Positions 17,091 through 24,482 of a stretch of DNA of 64,000 nt are shown here, one piece after another. The position numbers were made by a program, and so were the translations under genes. Origin of the DNA: Curvibacter sp. (GTDB taxonomy: Bacteria > Pseudomonadota > Gammaproteobacteria > Burkholderiales > Burkholderiaceae_C); contig JADCGR010000033.1 of assembly GCA_020248905.1 (NCBI GenBank), positions 16,700 to 80,699 of the forward strand. The letters are read 5' to 3'. Every line of letters starts with the position of its first letter. The stretch's first letter is position 1. The notes under the pieces are model-generated. The model had not been told where the DNA came from, searched no databases, and worked only from the letters and a program-made list of their open reading frames with translations.

Positions 17091-17555
17091 TTACTCGATG
17101 ATGAAGAGCGGCTGCCCGTACTCGACGGCCTGGCCGTTCTCGCACAGAATCTGAGTGACCGTGCCGGCCTGGTCGGCCTCGATCTCGTTAAGGATCTTCA
17201 TGGCCTCGATGATGCAGAGGGTCTCGCCCTGCCTGACGGCCTGGCCGACCTCGACAAAGGCCTTGGCGCCGGGAGACGCCGACCGGTAGAACGTGCCCAC
17301 CATCGGCGCCTTCACGGCATGCCCGCTGGCAGTGGGGGGCGCAGCGGCGGCGGCCGGGGCAGCAGCCACGGGCGCCGCAGCCGGGGCAGCAGACACCATG
17401 GGTGCCGCCACGGGCGCCGGCATGGCATAGCCTTGGACCACTGCGCCACCCGCCTTGACGATCCTGACCTTACCTTCAGCCTCGGTGATCTCGAGTTCTG
17501 ACACGTTTGAATCAGACACCAAGTCGATCAGGGTCTTGAGTTTTCGCAAATCCAT
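17091..17555 (-). CDS. accB: Acetyl-CoA carboxylase, biotin carboxyl carrier protein
   Basis: A 154-residue protein. The N-terminal [23 protein letters not shown] helix is typical of AccB, followed by an Ala/Pro-rich flexible linker (about 45-80) and the C-terminal biotinyl domain with the biotin-accepting lysine in [15 protein letters not shown]. BirA would attach biotin there; AccC then carboxylates it for fatty-acid synthesis. accB and accC are adjacent as usual. The 129 bp upstream hold no gene and should contain the operon promoter, but I could not pick out convincing hexamers. Confidence 0.96.
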   Translation of the reverse strand: MDLRKLKTLIDLVSDSNVSELEITEAEGKVRIVKAGGAVVQGYAMPAPVAAPMVSAAPAAAPVAAAPAAAAAPPTASGHAVKAPMVGTFYRSASPGAKAFVEVGQAVRQGETLCIIEAMKILNEIEADQAGTVTQILCENGQAVEYGQPLFIIE

Positions 17556-17684
17556 GGGAACTCCAACGTTCTTGTTTCATGTGCATCGAACTGATAACAA
17601 ACCGACGCAATCTTGAGGGCATCTACCGAGAAAATCCCGGACCGAGGCTCTGGCGGGACGCCATCATAAGCGATCCCCGGAACG

Positions 17685-18233
17685 CTACTTCAAGCCGCGC
17701 CAAAGCGCCAGGTCCTGCTTAGTGAGCTTGCCGATCTTGCGATTGAGCAGAGTTCCCTCAGCACCCAAGAGGACCGTGAAGGGCAATCCGCCGGCCTGAT
17801 TGCCAAGATTCCTGCTCAGGGTCAGGCCGTCCATGCCAGCCAGCGCCACGGGAAAAGCCAGCGGCTGGCGCGCCAGGAAAGCCTGCACCGGCGCGAGCTT
17901 GTCGACGGCAATTCCGAGCACTTGCCAACCTTTGGGGCTGTTTTCTTGATAGAAGGTATTCAGAAGAGGCAATTCTTCAACACATGGTGGACACCAGGTA
18001 GCCCAGAAATTGATCAGCAATGGGCGTCCACGCATGCTGCTTAGAGCCAGACGGCTACCAACCGGCGTGTCGAACTCCAGAGACCAGAGTTGGTCTTCTG
18101 CGCCGGTTGTCGCCGGAGCTGGCGCGTAACGCCACCAGGCCAGGCCCACGCCGGCCAGGCCGGCGGCCGTGGCGCTGAGCACGTACACAGATCGCCTGCG
18201 GGAAAGGCCAAAAGGCTTGGAGGCATCGCTCAA
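17685..18233 (-). CDS. TlpA/ResA-like membrane-anchored thiol:disulfide oxidoreductase
   Basis: A 182-residue protein with a basic N terminus and one membrane anchor or uncleaved signal (about residues 17-34, VYVLSATAAGLAGVGLAWW), then a periplasmic thioredoxin fold with the active site FWATWCPPCVEELPLL and the cis-proline strand GGLPFTVLL. Such proteins reduce or shuffle disulfides in the periplasm, often for cytochrome c maturation. Which partner it serves is not shown by its neighbours. It overlaps the upstream gene by ATGA, so the two are co-translated. Confidence 0.9.
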   Translation of the reverse strand: MSDASKPFGLSRRRSVYVLSATAAGLAGVGLAWWRYAPAPATTGAEDQLWSLEFDTPVGSRLALSSMRGRPLLINFWATWCPPCVEELPLLNTFYQENSPKGWQVLGIAVDKLAPVQAFLARQPLAFPVALAGMDGLTLSRNLGNQAGGLPFTVLLGAEGTLLNRKIGKLTKQDLALWRGLK

Positions 18234-18823
18234 TTTTCTTCATCCTGAATCAAAAGGCGGCGAACTGCAGCCAAATCTCCGCGTGGGGTGCGTTGCCTCG
18301 CATCCCGCAGCAAGGCACCCCGCAGGTCATCCAGATCGTTCACCAGCAAATGTATCCCAATCGTCTCCCCCAAGTCGCGACACGGGGCATGAAAACTCAG
18401 CGCCTCCACCGGCTCCTGGTGCAAACCCGTCACGGTACGCGGCTCGTACTTCACACCCAGGTCGATCAGTGCGATCTCGGCCGATTTCTCGTCGTCGCAG
18501 AAAAGTTGCAGGTAGATATCAGACAGGCGCGTGGCTGTCCCGTGCCAGACCGCACCACCGAGATGCGGCCTGAATCGCTCAAGCCGCTCCATCCAGTACA
18601 GGGCGAGGCGACGCAGCGCGCGCAGCTCCGCAGGCTGGGTAGCAGCGCAGAAGAGGTCAATGTGCTCGCGCACGGCATCCTCAACGGCCTGGTTGTCTGG
18701 CAGGGGCGTGCGCTGCGGCAGACCGAGCTGACGGACGGCATGCCGCTTGGCAGGGCCGTACTCCAGCCCCTCCTCGACAACCAGCCGCGCAGCAGCAGCG
18801 GCAATTTCTTCGGTGGCAGTCAC
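18230..18823 (-). CDS. Conserved protein of unknown function
   Basis: A 197-residue soluble protein. The open frame continues far upstream into the opposite strand of mpl; the GTG at 18823 (VTATEEIAAAAARLVVEEG) is the best start because it lies before mpl begins and opens onto the first convincing helix. Recognisable runs are EEGLEYGPAKRHAVRQLGLP, HLGGAVWHGTATRLSDIYLQLF, DDEKSAEIALIDLGV and GIHLLVNDLDDLRGALL. I do not recognise a catalytic motif; the GTATRLSDIYLQLF stretch loosely recalls nucleotidyltransferase folds but lacks the GS and DxD pattern. It is coupled to the TlpA-like gene and divergent from mpl (57 bp). Confidence 0.75.
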   Translation of the reverse strand: MTATEEIAAAAARLVVEEGLEYGPAKRHAVRQLGLPQRTPLPDNQAVEDAVREHIDLFCAATQPAELRALRRLALYWMERLERFRPHLGGAVWHGTATRLSDIYLQLFCDDEKSAEIALIDLGVKYEPRTVTGLHQEPVEALSFHAPCRDLGETIGIHLLVNDLDDLRGALLRDARQRTPRGDLAAVRRLLIQDEEN

Positions 18824-18880
18824 GGTGCCGATTGTGCGCGCAAGCGCCAGGCCGTGCCGACCTACCCCTAGAATCGCCCG

Positions 18881-20281
18881 ATGCATATCCATGTCCTTGG
18901 CATCTGCGGCACGTTCATGGGAGGATTGGCCGCGCTGGCGCGTGAAGCGGGCCACCAGGTAACCGGCTGCGACGCCGGGGTCTACCCACCCATGAGTGAG
19001 CAGCTCGGGGCGCTGGGCATCAACCTGATCGAAGGCTACGGTGCCGACCAGATGTCGCTGCAACCTGATCTCTATGTGATCGGCAACGTGGTCAGCCGCG
19101 CGCGCACCCCGCAAGGCGCAGCCAAGTTCCCCCTCATGGAAGCCATCCTAGAAAGCGGCGCCGCCTACACCAGCGGCCCCCAGTGGCTGGCGGAGCACGT
19201 GCTGCAAGGGAGGCACGTGCTGGCTGTGGCAGGGACTCACGGCAAGACGACGACCACCTCCATGCTGGCCTGGATCCTGGAGGCCACAGGCCGCCGACCG
19301 GGATTCCTGGTCGGCGGCGTCCCCCTGAACTTCGGCATCTCGGCACGCCTGGGCGGGCCGTCGATCCAAGCCGGCAGCGGGCAGCGACCACTGTTTGTGA
19401 TCGAGGCCGACGAGTACGACACCGCGTTTTTCGACAAGCGCAGCAAGTTCGTGCATTACCGGCCACGTACCGCCGTGCTCAATAACCTGGAGTTCGACCA
19501 CGCGGACATCTTCGACGACCTGGCCTCCATCGAACGCCAGTTCCACCATCTTGTGCGCACCGTACCTGGCTCCGGGCGCGTGGTGGTCAACGGGCTGGAG
19601 GAAAGCCTGGCGCGCGTCTTGCACGCCGGGTGCTGGAGCGAGGTGCGCAGCTTTGGCGCTGCGGTGAGCGACTTCAGCGCCATCGGAGAGCCTCACGACT
19701 TTGAAGTGCGGCAAGGCGGGCGCCCCGTGGGCCGGGTGCGCTGGTCGCTCAGCGGCCAGCACAACCAGCTCAATGCGCTGGCCGCCATCGCTGCAGCGGA
19801 CCATGTGGGTATCGCGCCGGCTGAAGCGGCGCAGGCCCTGGGCTGCTTTGAAAACGTGCGGCGGCGCATGGAGGTGCGCGGCCGCGTGCGGGAGATGACC
19901 GTCTACGATGACTTTGCCCACCATCCTACGGCCATCCGTACCACAGTCGACGGCCTGCGGCGCAAGGCAGGACCTGCGGCGCGCATCCTCGCCGTCTTTG
20001 AGCCCCGCAGCAACACTATGAAGCTGGGCACTATGAAAGCCCAGCTACCCTGGAGCCTTGAAGGCGCAGACCTCGCGTTTTGCCATGCGGGTGGCCTGGA
20101 TTGGGATGCGCGCGAGGCGCTGGCGCCCATGGGTGCGCGCGCCAAGGTGGCCGACACGGTGGAGCAGCTAGTACAACAGGTGGTCGCCCACGCAAAGCCC
20201 GGCGATCACATCCTGTGCATGAGCAACGGTGGCTTCGGTGGCGTGCACCAGAAGCTGCTCGATGCATTGAAACCTAAGTAG
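18881..20281 (+). CDS. mpl: UDP-MurNAc:L-Ala-gamma-D-Glu-meso-DAP ligase
   Basis: A 466-residue Mur ligase that reattaches the recycled tripeptide to UDP-MurNAc, the step after AmpD and related amidases free it. Starts MHIHVLGICGTFMGGLAALAREAGH, has the ATP loop [52 protein letters not shown] and the C-terminal DDFAHHPTAI and FEPRSNTMK. The HILGICGTFMGG N terminus and EADEYDTAFFDKRSKF distinguish Mpl from MurC, which is present separately at 41916. It ends 20 bp before an intergenic hairpin repeat, convergent with aroG. Confidence 0.95.
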   Translation: MHIHVLGICGTFMGGLAALAREAGHQVTGCDAGVYPPMSEQLGALGINLIEGYGADQMSLQPDLYVIGNVVSRARTPQGAAKFPLMEAILESGAAYTSGPQWLAEHVLQGRHVLAVAGTHGKTTTTSMLAWILEATGRRPGFLVGGVPLNFGISARLGGPSIQAGSGQRPLFVIEADEYDTAFFDKRSKFVHYRPRTAVLNNLEFDHADIFDDLASIERQFHHLVRTVPGSGRVVVNGLEESLARVLHAGCWSEVRSFGAAVSDFSAIGEPHDFEVRQGGRPVGRVRWSLSGQHNQLNALAAIAAADHVGIAPAEAAQALGCFENVRRRMEVRGRVREMTVYDDFAHHPTAIRTTVDGLRRKAGPAARILAVFEPRSNTMKLGTMKAQLPWSLEGADLAFCHAGGLDWDAREALAPMGARAKVADTVEQLVQQVVAHAKPGDHILCMSNGGFGGVHQKLLDALKPK

Positions 20282-20300
20282 ACAAACCCGCTCAAAACGC

Positions 20301-20341
20301 GCGACACCGCGGAACCGGCTTCGCCAAGCCACCGGTGTCGC
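20301..20341. repeat. Intergenic hairpin repeat, copy B
   Basis: Arms GCGACACC (20301-20308) and GGTGTCGC (20334-20341) enclose a 25-nt core beginning GCGGAACCGGCTTCGCC. The arms differ from copies A and C but remain fully complementary. It lies between the convergent mpl and aroG genes, where it could form a hairpin at the 3' end of either transcript; there is no adjacent T run. Confidence 0.8.
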
Positions 20342-20379
20342 ACCTTGCGGGAGCTGTGCGTGCAGCCCGGGGGGGAGCT

Positions 20380-21504
20380 TTATCCCCGTCGCGCCTTGAC
20401 CGCGTCGGACAATACCTGCAGCGCCTGCAGTGAGTCATCCCAGCCCAGGCAGGCGTCGGTGATGCTCTTGCCGTGCTCCAGGCGGGCGGGATCATCCTTG
20501 CCTGGCGTGAACTTCTGCGCGCCGGCCTGGAGATGGCTCTCGATCATCACGCCGAAGACGCCACGCGAGCCGCTAGCAATCTGACGCGCAACGTCGCGTG
20601 CCACGTCGAGCTGCCGCTCGTGCTGCTTGCTGCTGTTGGCGTGACTGAAGTCCACCATCAGCGTGGCCGGCAACTTCGCGGCCTCCAGCTCCTTGCAGGC
20701 CGAAGCCACGCTGGCGGCGTCGTAATTGGGCGTCTTGCCGCCGCGCAGGATGACGTGGCAGTCCTTGTTGCCGTTGGTCTGCACGATCGCCACCTTGCCA
20801 TTCTTGTGCACCGACAGGAAGTGGTGGCCGCGGGCGGCCGCCTGAATCGCGTCGGTGGCGATGCGGATGTTTCCGTCGGTGCCGTTCTTGAATCCGATCG
20901 GTGCAGACAGGCCCGAGGCCAGCTCGCGGTGCACCTGGCTCTCAGTGGTGCGCGCGCCAATGGCCCCCCAGGCGATCAGGTCACCGATGTACTGCGGCGA
21001 GATCACGTCAAGGAACTCGCTGCCGGCTGGCAGGTCGAGGCGGTTGATCTCGATGAGCAGCTGGCGTGCGATGCGCAAACCCTCGTCGATGCGGTAGCTT
21101 TCGTCCAGGTAGGGATCGTTGATCAGACCCTTCCACCCCACCGTGGTGCGCGGCTTCTCGAAGTAGACGCGCATCACGATCTCCAGCGTCCCCTTGTGCA
21201 GATCGCGCTGCTGCTTCAGGCGCCGCGCGTATTCCAGTGCAGCCGCCGGGTCGTGGATGGAACACGGGCCGATGATGACCAGCAGGCGGTCATCCTTGCC
21301 CGCCATGATGTTGTGGATGGTGTGGCGCGTATGGGTGATCAGGCTTTCCACGGGAGTGCCGCTGATCGGGAAGAAGCGGATGAGGTGCTCGGGCGGGGGC
21401 AACACGGTGATGTCCTTGATGCGTTGGTCGTCGGTACGGCTGGTCTTGTCACCGGGGTGCGCATACCAGGCGTCGGCGCTGGCAGGCTGGGCTTGGGTCG
21501 TCAT
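20380..21504 (-). CDS. aroG: 3-deoxy-7-phosphoheptulonate synthase, class I-alpha
   Basis: A 374-residue enzyme joining PEP and erythrose 4-phosphate, the first step of aromatic amino-acid synthesis. Family motifs: LLVIIGPCSIHDPAAALEYA, MRVYFEKPRTTVGWKGLINDP, GARTTESQVHRELASGLS, PIGFKNGTDG and VDFSHANSSKQ. It is of the AroF/AroG/AroH type; the effector (Phe, Tyr or Trp) cannot be fixed from sequence. The ATG at 21504 follows AAGGAGCAATGCG. Directly upstream are a terminator hairpin and a leader peptide dense in Phe, Tyr and Trp codons, so transcription is likely controlled by attenuation. Confidence 0.96.
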   Translation of the reverse strand: MTTQAQPASADAWYAHPGDKTSRTDDQRIKDITVLPPPEHLIRFFPISGTPVESLITHTRHTIHNIMAGKDDRLLVIIGPCSIHDPAAALEYARRLKQQRDLHKGTLEIVMRVYFEKPRTTVGWKGLINDPYLDESYRIDEGLRIARQLLIEINRLDLPAGSEFLDVISPQYIGDLIAWGAIGARTTESQVHRELASGLSAPIGFKNGTDGNIRIATDAIQAAARGHHFLSVHKNGKVAIVQTNGNKDCHVILRGGKTPNYDAASVASACKELEAAKLPATLMVDFSHANSSKQHERQLDVARDVARQIASGSRGVFGVMIESHLQAGAQKFTPGKDDPARLEHGKSITDACLGWDDSLQALQVLSDAVKARRG

Positions 21505-21547
21505 CGCATTGCTCCTTGAATTCGGTTTGGACGGGTTGTGACTCGGT

Positions 21548-21579
21548 AAAAAAAAACCGCCGGCTGGGCCGGCGGTTTT
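21548..21579 (-). terminator. Terminator/attenuator hairpin in the aroG leader
   Basis: On the minus strand a 12-bp stem (arms at 21579-21568 and 21564-21553; AAAACCGCCGGC with its complement) with a 3-nt loop is followed by nine U (21556-21548, the first four shared with the stem). It lies 43 nt before the aroG start. A segment inside the leader peptide, GCCGGCG (21628-21622), is complementary to CGCCGGC (21574-21568) in its 5' arm, so an alternative antiterminator stem is possible. It could also serve as the tldD terminator. Confidence 0.85.
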
Positions 21580-21607
21580 GGAATTCGGACGTTTCTAGAA
21601 GGTACGT

Positions 21608-21679
21608 TCAGAACTCTCTCTCGCCGGCGGCGCGTGAGAACCAAAAGTAGCCATGAAAATAGAAACGGCTGGAAACCAT
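21608..21679 (-). CDS. Aromatic-rich leader peptide of aroG
   Basis: A 23-residue ORF that begins 51 nt after the tldD stop and ends 28 nt before the terminator hairpin. Residues 6-14 read FYFHGYFWF: seven of nine are Phe, Tyr or Trp, placed just ahead of the segment able to form an antiterminator. A ribosome stalled there for lack of charged tRNA would leave GCCGGCG free; one reaching the stop codon would cover it and let the terminator form. No Shine-Dalgarno sequence is seen, but an extended -10 (21687-21695) places the transcript start at about the ATG, so translation may be leaderless. Confidence 0.7.
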   Translation of the reverse strand: MVSSRFYFHGYFWFSRAAGEREF

Positions 21680-21686
21680 GGAAATC

Positions 21687-21695
21687 AATATAGCA
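21687..21695 (-). promoter_or_regulatory. Extended -10 promoter element for the aroG leader
   Basis: TGCTATATT on the minus strand matches an extended -10 (TGn before TATAAT). The predicted start is 7-8 nt downstream, at the leader-peptide ATG. No -35 match was found, which is common with extended -10 promoters. Confidence 0.45.
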
Positions 21696-21730
21696 CAGAA
21701 AAAACGTGGCTCCGTGAGGGTGGTGAGCGT

Positions 21731-23203
21731 TCAGGCCGTACCTCCGACCGTCAGCCCGTCGATGCGCAGGGTAGGCTGCCCGACGCCCACGGGAACGCTC
21801 TGTCCTTCCTTGCCACAGGTGCCCACGCCGCTGTCCAGACGCATGTCGTTGCCGATCATCGTGACCCGTGTCAGCGCATCCGGACCATTACCCACGAGGG
21901 TCGCGCCCTTGACCGGGTAAAGGATCTTGCCGTTCTCGACCCACCAGGCTTCGCTCGCGGAGAACACGAACTTGCCGGAGGTGATGTCCACCTGGCCACC
22001 GCCAAAATTGGTTGCGTACAGGCCACGATCGATGCTCGCGACGATCTCCTCGGCGGTCTTGTCCCCGCCTAGCATGTAGGTGTTGGTCATGCGGGGCATG
22101 GGCACGTGGGCGTAGCTCTCGCGCCGGCCGTTACCCGTGGGCCGTACCTTCATGAGTCGCGCGTTCGTCGCGTCCTGGATATAGCCCTTGAGGATACCGT
22201 TCTCGATCAGCACATTACGCTGGGTGGGGCAACCCTCGTCGTCGACGTTGAGCGAGCCGCGCCTGTCGGCGATGGTGCCGTCGTCGAGGACCGTGACGCC
22301 CTTGGCCGCTACCCGCTGACCGATGCGCCCGGCAAAGGCGCTTGAGCCCTTGCGGTTGAAGTCACCTTCCAGACCATGCCCGATGGCTTCGTGAAGCAGC
22401 ACGCCAGGCCATCCCGGGCCCAGGACCACGGTCATCTCGCCTGCCGGCGCTGGACGGGATTCCAGGTTCGTCAACGCCGCATTGACGGCCTCGTCGACGT
22501 AGCGGGTGATCATGGCGTCGTCAAAGTAGGCGAGGCCAAAGCGGCCACCACCACCGGAGGAGCCCATTTCGCGGCGCACTGCGCCGGCCACGGTCTGCTC
22601 GGCAATCACGGTCACCGACAGGCGCACCAGGGGGCGGACGTCGGCAGCAAGGGTACCGTCGGCACGGACCACGAGCACGACGTCGTATTCACCCGCCAGA
22701 CCGGCCATGACCTGCACCACGCGCGGGTCCTTGGCACGAGCGAGCTTTTCCACCTTTTCAAGCAGGGCCACCTTGGCGGTGCTGTCCAGCGTGGCGATCG
22801 GATCGGTGCCCGGGTAGAGCGTACGCGAGCCCGCAATCTTGCGAGCGGCTGCCTTGAGCCGCGCCGTCTGGCCCGACCCTGCAATGGTGCGCACCGTGCG
22901 CGCGGCGTCCAGCAGGGAAGCCTGCGAGATGTCGTCCGAGTAGGCAAACGCCGTCTTCTCGCCGCTCACGGCGCGCACACCGACGCCCTGGTCGATGCTG
23001 AAGGAACCGGTTTTCACGATGCCCTCTTCCAGGCTCCAGCCCTCGCTGCGCGTGTACTGGAAATACAGGTCGGCGTCATCGACCCGATGGGCGCGGATCT
23101 CGCTGAGGGCTCGCAGAAGATGCGATTCGTCCAGACCAAAAGGCGTGAGCAGCAACTCGCGGGCAGTGGCCAGACGCTCCAGGGTGGGTTCGCGTGAAAT
23201 CAT
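21731..23203 (-). CDS. tldD: TldD metalloprotease subunit
   Basis: A 490-residue protein of the TldD/PmbA family; with PmbA (TldE) it forms a peptidase that degrades unfolded or modified peptides, as in microcin B17 and CcdA processing. The metal motif HEAIGHGLEGD (HExxxH) is intact in VLLHEAIGHGLEGDFNRKGSSAF, which identifies TldD as the catalytic partner. Other family stretches are DLYFQYTRSEGWSLEEGIVKTGSFSI split over the N-terminal domain, and FVFSASEAWWVENGKIL near the C terminus. Its partner pmbA is not in the window. It lies upstream of the aroG leader on the same strand. Confidence 0.95.
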   Translation of the reverse strand: MISREPTLERLATARELLLTPFGLDESHLLRALSEIRAHRVDDADLYFQYTRSEGWSLEEGIVKTGSFSIDQGVGVRAVSGEKTAFAYSDDISQASLLDAARTVRTIAGSGQTARLKAAARKIAGSRTLYPGTDPIATLDSTAKVALLEKVEKLARAKDPRVVQVMAGLAGEYDVVLVVRADGTLAADVRPLVRLSVTVIAEQTVAGAVRREMGSSGGGGRFGLAYFDDAMITRYVDEAVNAALTNLESRPAPAGEMTVVLGPGWPGVLLHEAIGHGLEGDFNRKGSSAFAGRIGQRVAAKGVTVLDDGTIADRRGSLNVDDEGCPTQRNVLIENGILKGYIQDATNARLMKVRPTGNGRRESYAHVPMPRMTNTYMLGGDKTAEEIVASIDRGLYATNFGGGQVDITSGKFVFSASEAWWVENGKILYPVKGATLVGNGPDALTRVTMIGNDMRLDSGVGTCGKEGQSVPVGVGQPTLRIDGLTVGGTA

Positions 23204-23290
23204 GCAAGCATTGTAGGGCTCGGGCGCGCCCGCTGCAGAGGGAGCTCTCGCCTGCTGCGCAGCCCGGCGCGCCCCAGCACAGGCGACGGC

Positions 23291-24445
23291 TCAGGTCTGG
23301 ATCAGACGCTTGGACTTGGCAATCGACATCATCATTCCCAGCGCCAGCCCCAGAGTGACCATGGCGGTGCCGCCGTAGCTGATGAAGGGCAAGGGCACGC
23401 CGACCACGGGCAGGATGCCGCTGACCATGCCCATGTTTACGAAAGCGTAGGTAAAGAAGATCATGGTGATCGCGCCAGCCAGCAGGCGGGCGAACAGGGT
23501 CGGCGCGTCCAGCGCGATGGCCAGGCAGCGCAGCACCAGGAAGAGGAAGGCTCCCAGCAGAAAGAGGTTGCCCAGCAGACCGAATTCCTCTGAATAGGCG
23601 GCGAAGATGAAATCAGTGGTGCGCTCCGGAATGAACTCCAGATGCGTCTGGGTGCCTTGCATGAAGCCCTTGCCCAGAACACCGCCTGAGCCGATGGCAA
23701 TCATGCCCTGGATGATGTGAAAACCCTTGCCCAGCGGATCGCGCCAGGGATCGAGCAGGGTGCACACCCGCTGCTGCTGGTAACCATGCAGCAGCGGCCA
23801 GTCCACGCCGGCCGCGCACAGTTCGGGTTCGAAAATCACGAGCAGAAGCACCCCCACCAAACCCAGGGCGACCGGTGGCAGTATGAGTTTCCAGCTAAGT
23901 CCGGCGAAGAAAATCACAGAGAGGCCAGCCGCCAGCACCAACAGCGAGGTTCCAAGGTCCGGCTGCTTCATGATCAAGCCCACGGGCAGGGCCAGCAGCA
24001 TGCCGGCGACCAGAAAGTCCAGCGGACGCAACTGGCCCTCGCGCTTCTGGAACCACCAGGCCAGCATCAGCGGCATGGCGATCTTCAGGATCTCGCTGGG
24101 CTGGATGACGATGCCCACGTTGATCCAGCGCCGGGCGCCCTTCTTGGTGATGCCGAAGATGGCCACGGCGATCAGCAAGGACACGCCCAGCACGTAAAGC
24201 GGCACCGCCAGGCTCATGAGCCGCTGGGGCGGGACCTGGGCTACGACGAACATAATGAAGCCTGCGATCAGCATGTTGCGACCATGGTCCATGAATCGTG
24301 TGCCATGGTCGTAGCCGGACGAGTACATCGTCAGCAGTCCGGCGCCCGCGAGCATGAAGACCGCGAACGCCAGCGGGCCGTCAAAGCCCTGGAACCAGGG
24401 CAGCGTACGCTGCATCAGAGTTGGGCGCTCGAAGACAACCGGCAT
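23291..24445 (-). CDS. rodA: Rod-shape SEDS peptidoglycan polymerase RodA
   Basis: A 384-residue SEDS glycosyltransferase that polymerises lipid II for side-wall growth with PBP2. About ten membrane helices; signature stretches are INVGIVIQPSEILKIAMPLMLAWWF, LDPWRDPLGKGFHIIQGMIAIGSGGVLGKGFMQGTQ split by short loops, IPERTTDFIFAAYSEEFGLLGN and PFISYGGTAMVTLGLALGM. The frame extends upstream to 24559, but MPVVFERPTLMQRTLPWFQGFDG (ATG 24445) fits the family start. Unusually its PBP2/mreBCD partners are not adjacent; it stands alone between tldD and a two-component system. A second SEDS protein, FtsW, is encoded at 44481. Confidence 0.93.
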   Translation of the reverse strand: MPVVFERPTLMQRTLPWFQGFDGPLAFAVFMLAGAGLLTMYSSGYDHGTRFMDHGRNMLIAGFIMFVVAQVPPQRLMSLAVPLYVLGVSLLIAVAIFGITKKGARRWINVGIVIQPSEILKIAMPLMLAWWFQKREGQLRPLDFLVAGMLLALPVGLIMKQPDLGTSLLVLAAGLSVIFFAGLSWKLILPPVALGLVGVLLLVIFEPELCAAGVDWPLLHGYQQQRVCTLLDPWRDPLGKGFHIIQGMIAIGSGGVLGKGFMQGTQTHLEFIPERTTDFIFAAYSEEFGLLGNLFLLGAFLFLVLRCLAIALDAPTLFARLLAGAITMIFFTYAFVNMGMVSGILPVVGVPLPFISYGGTAMVTLGLALGMMMSIAKSKRLIQT

Positions 24446-24482
24446 GGCGACATTATCCCGCCATTGCCCTTCATGCCAGGCC

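Noticed and set aside
18824..19114. N-terminal extension of the unknown gene into mpl
   Set aside because: These codons are the reverse strand of the mpl start; homology-like sequence begins at the GTG at 18823.
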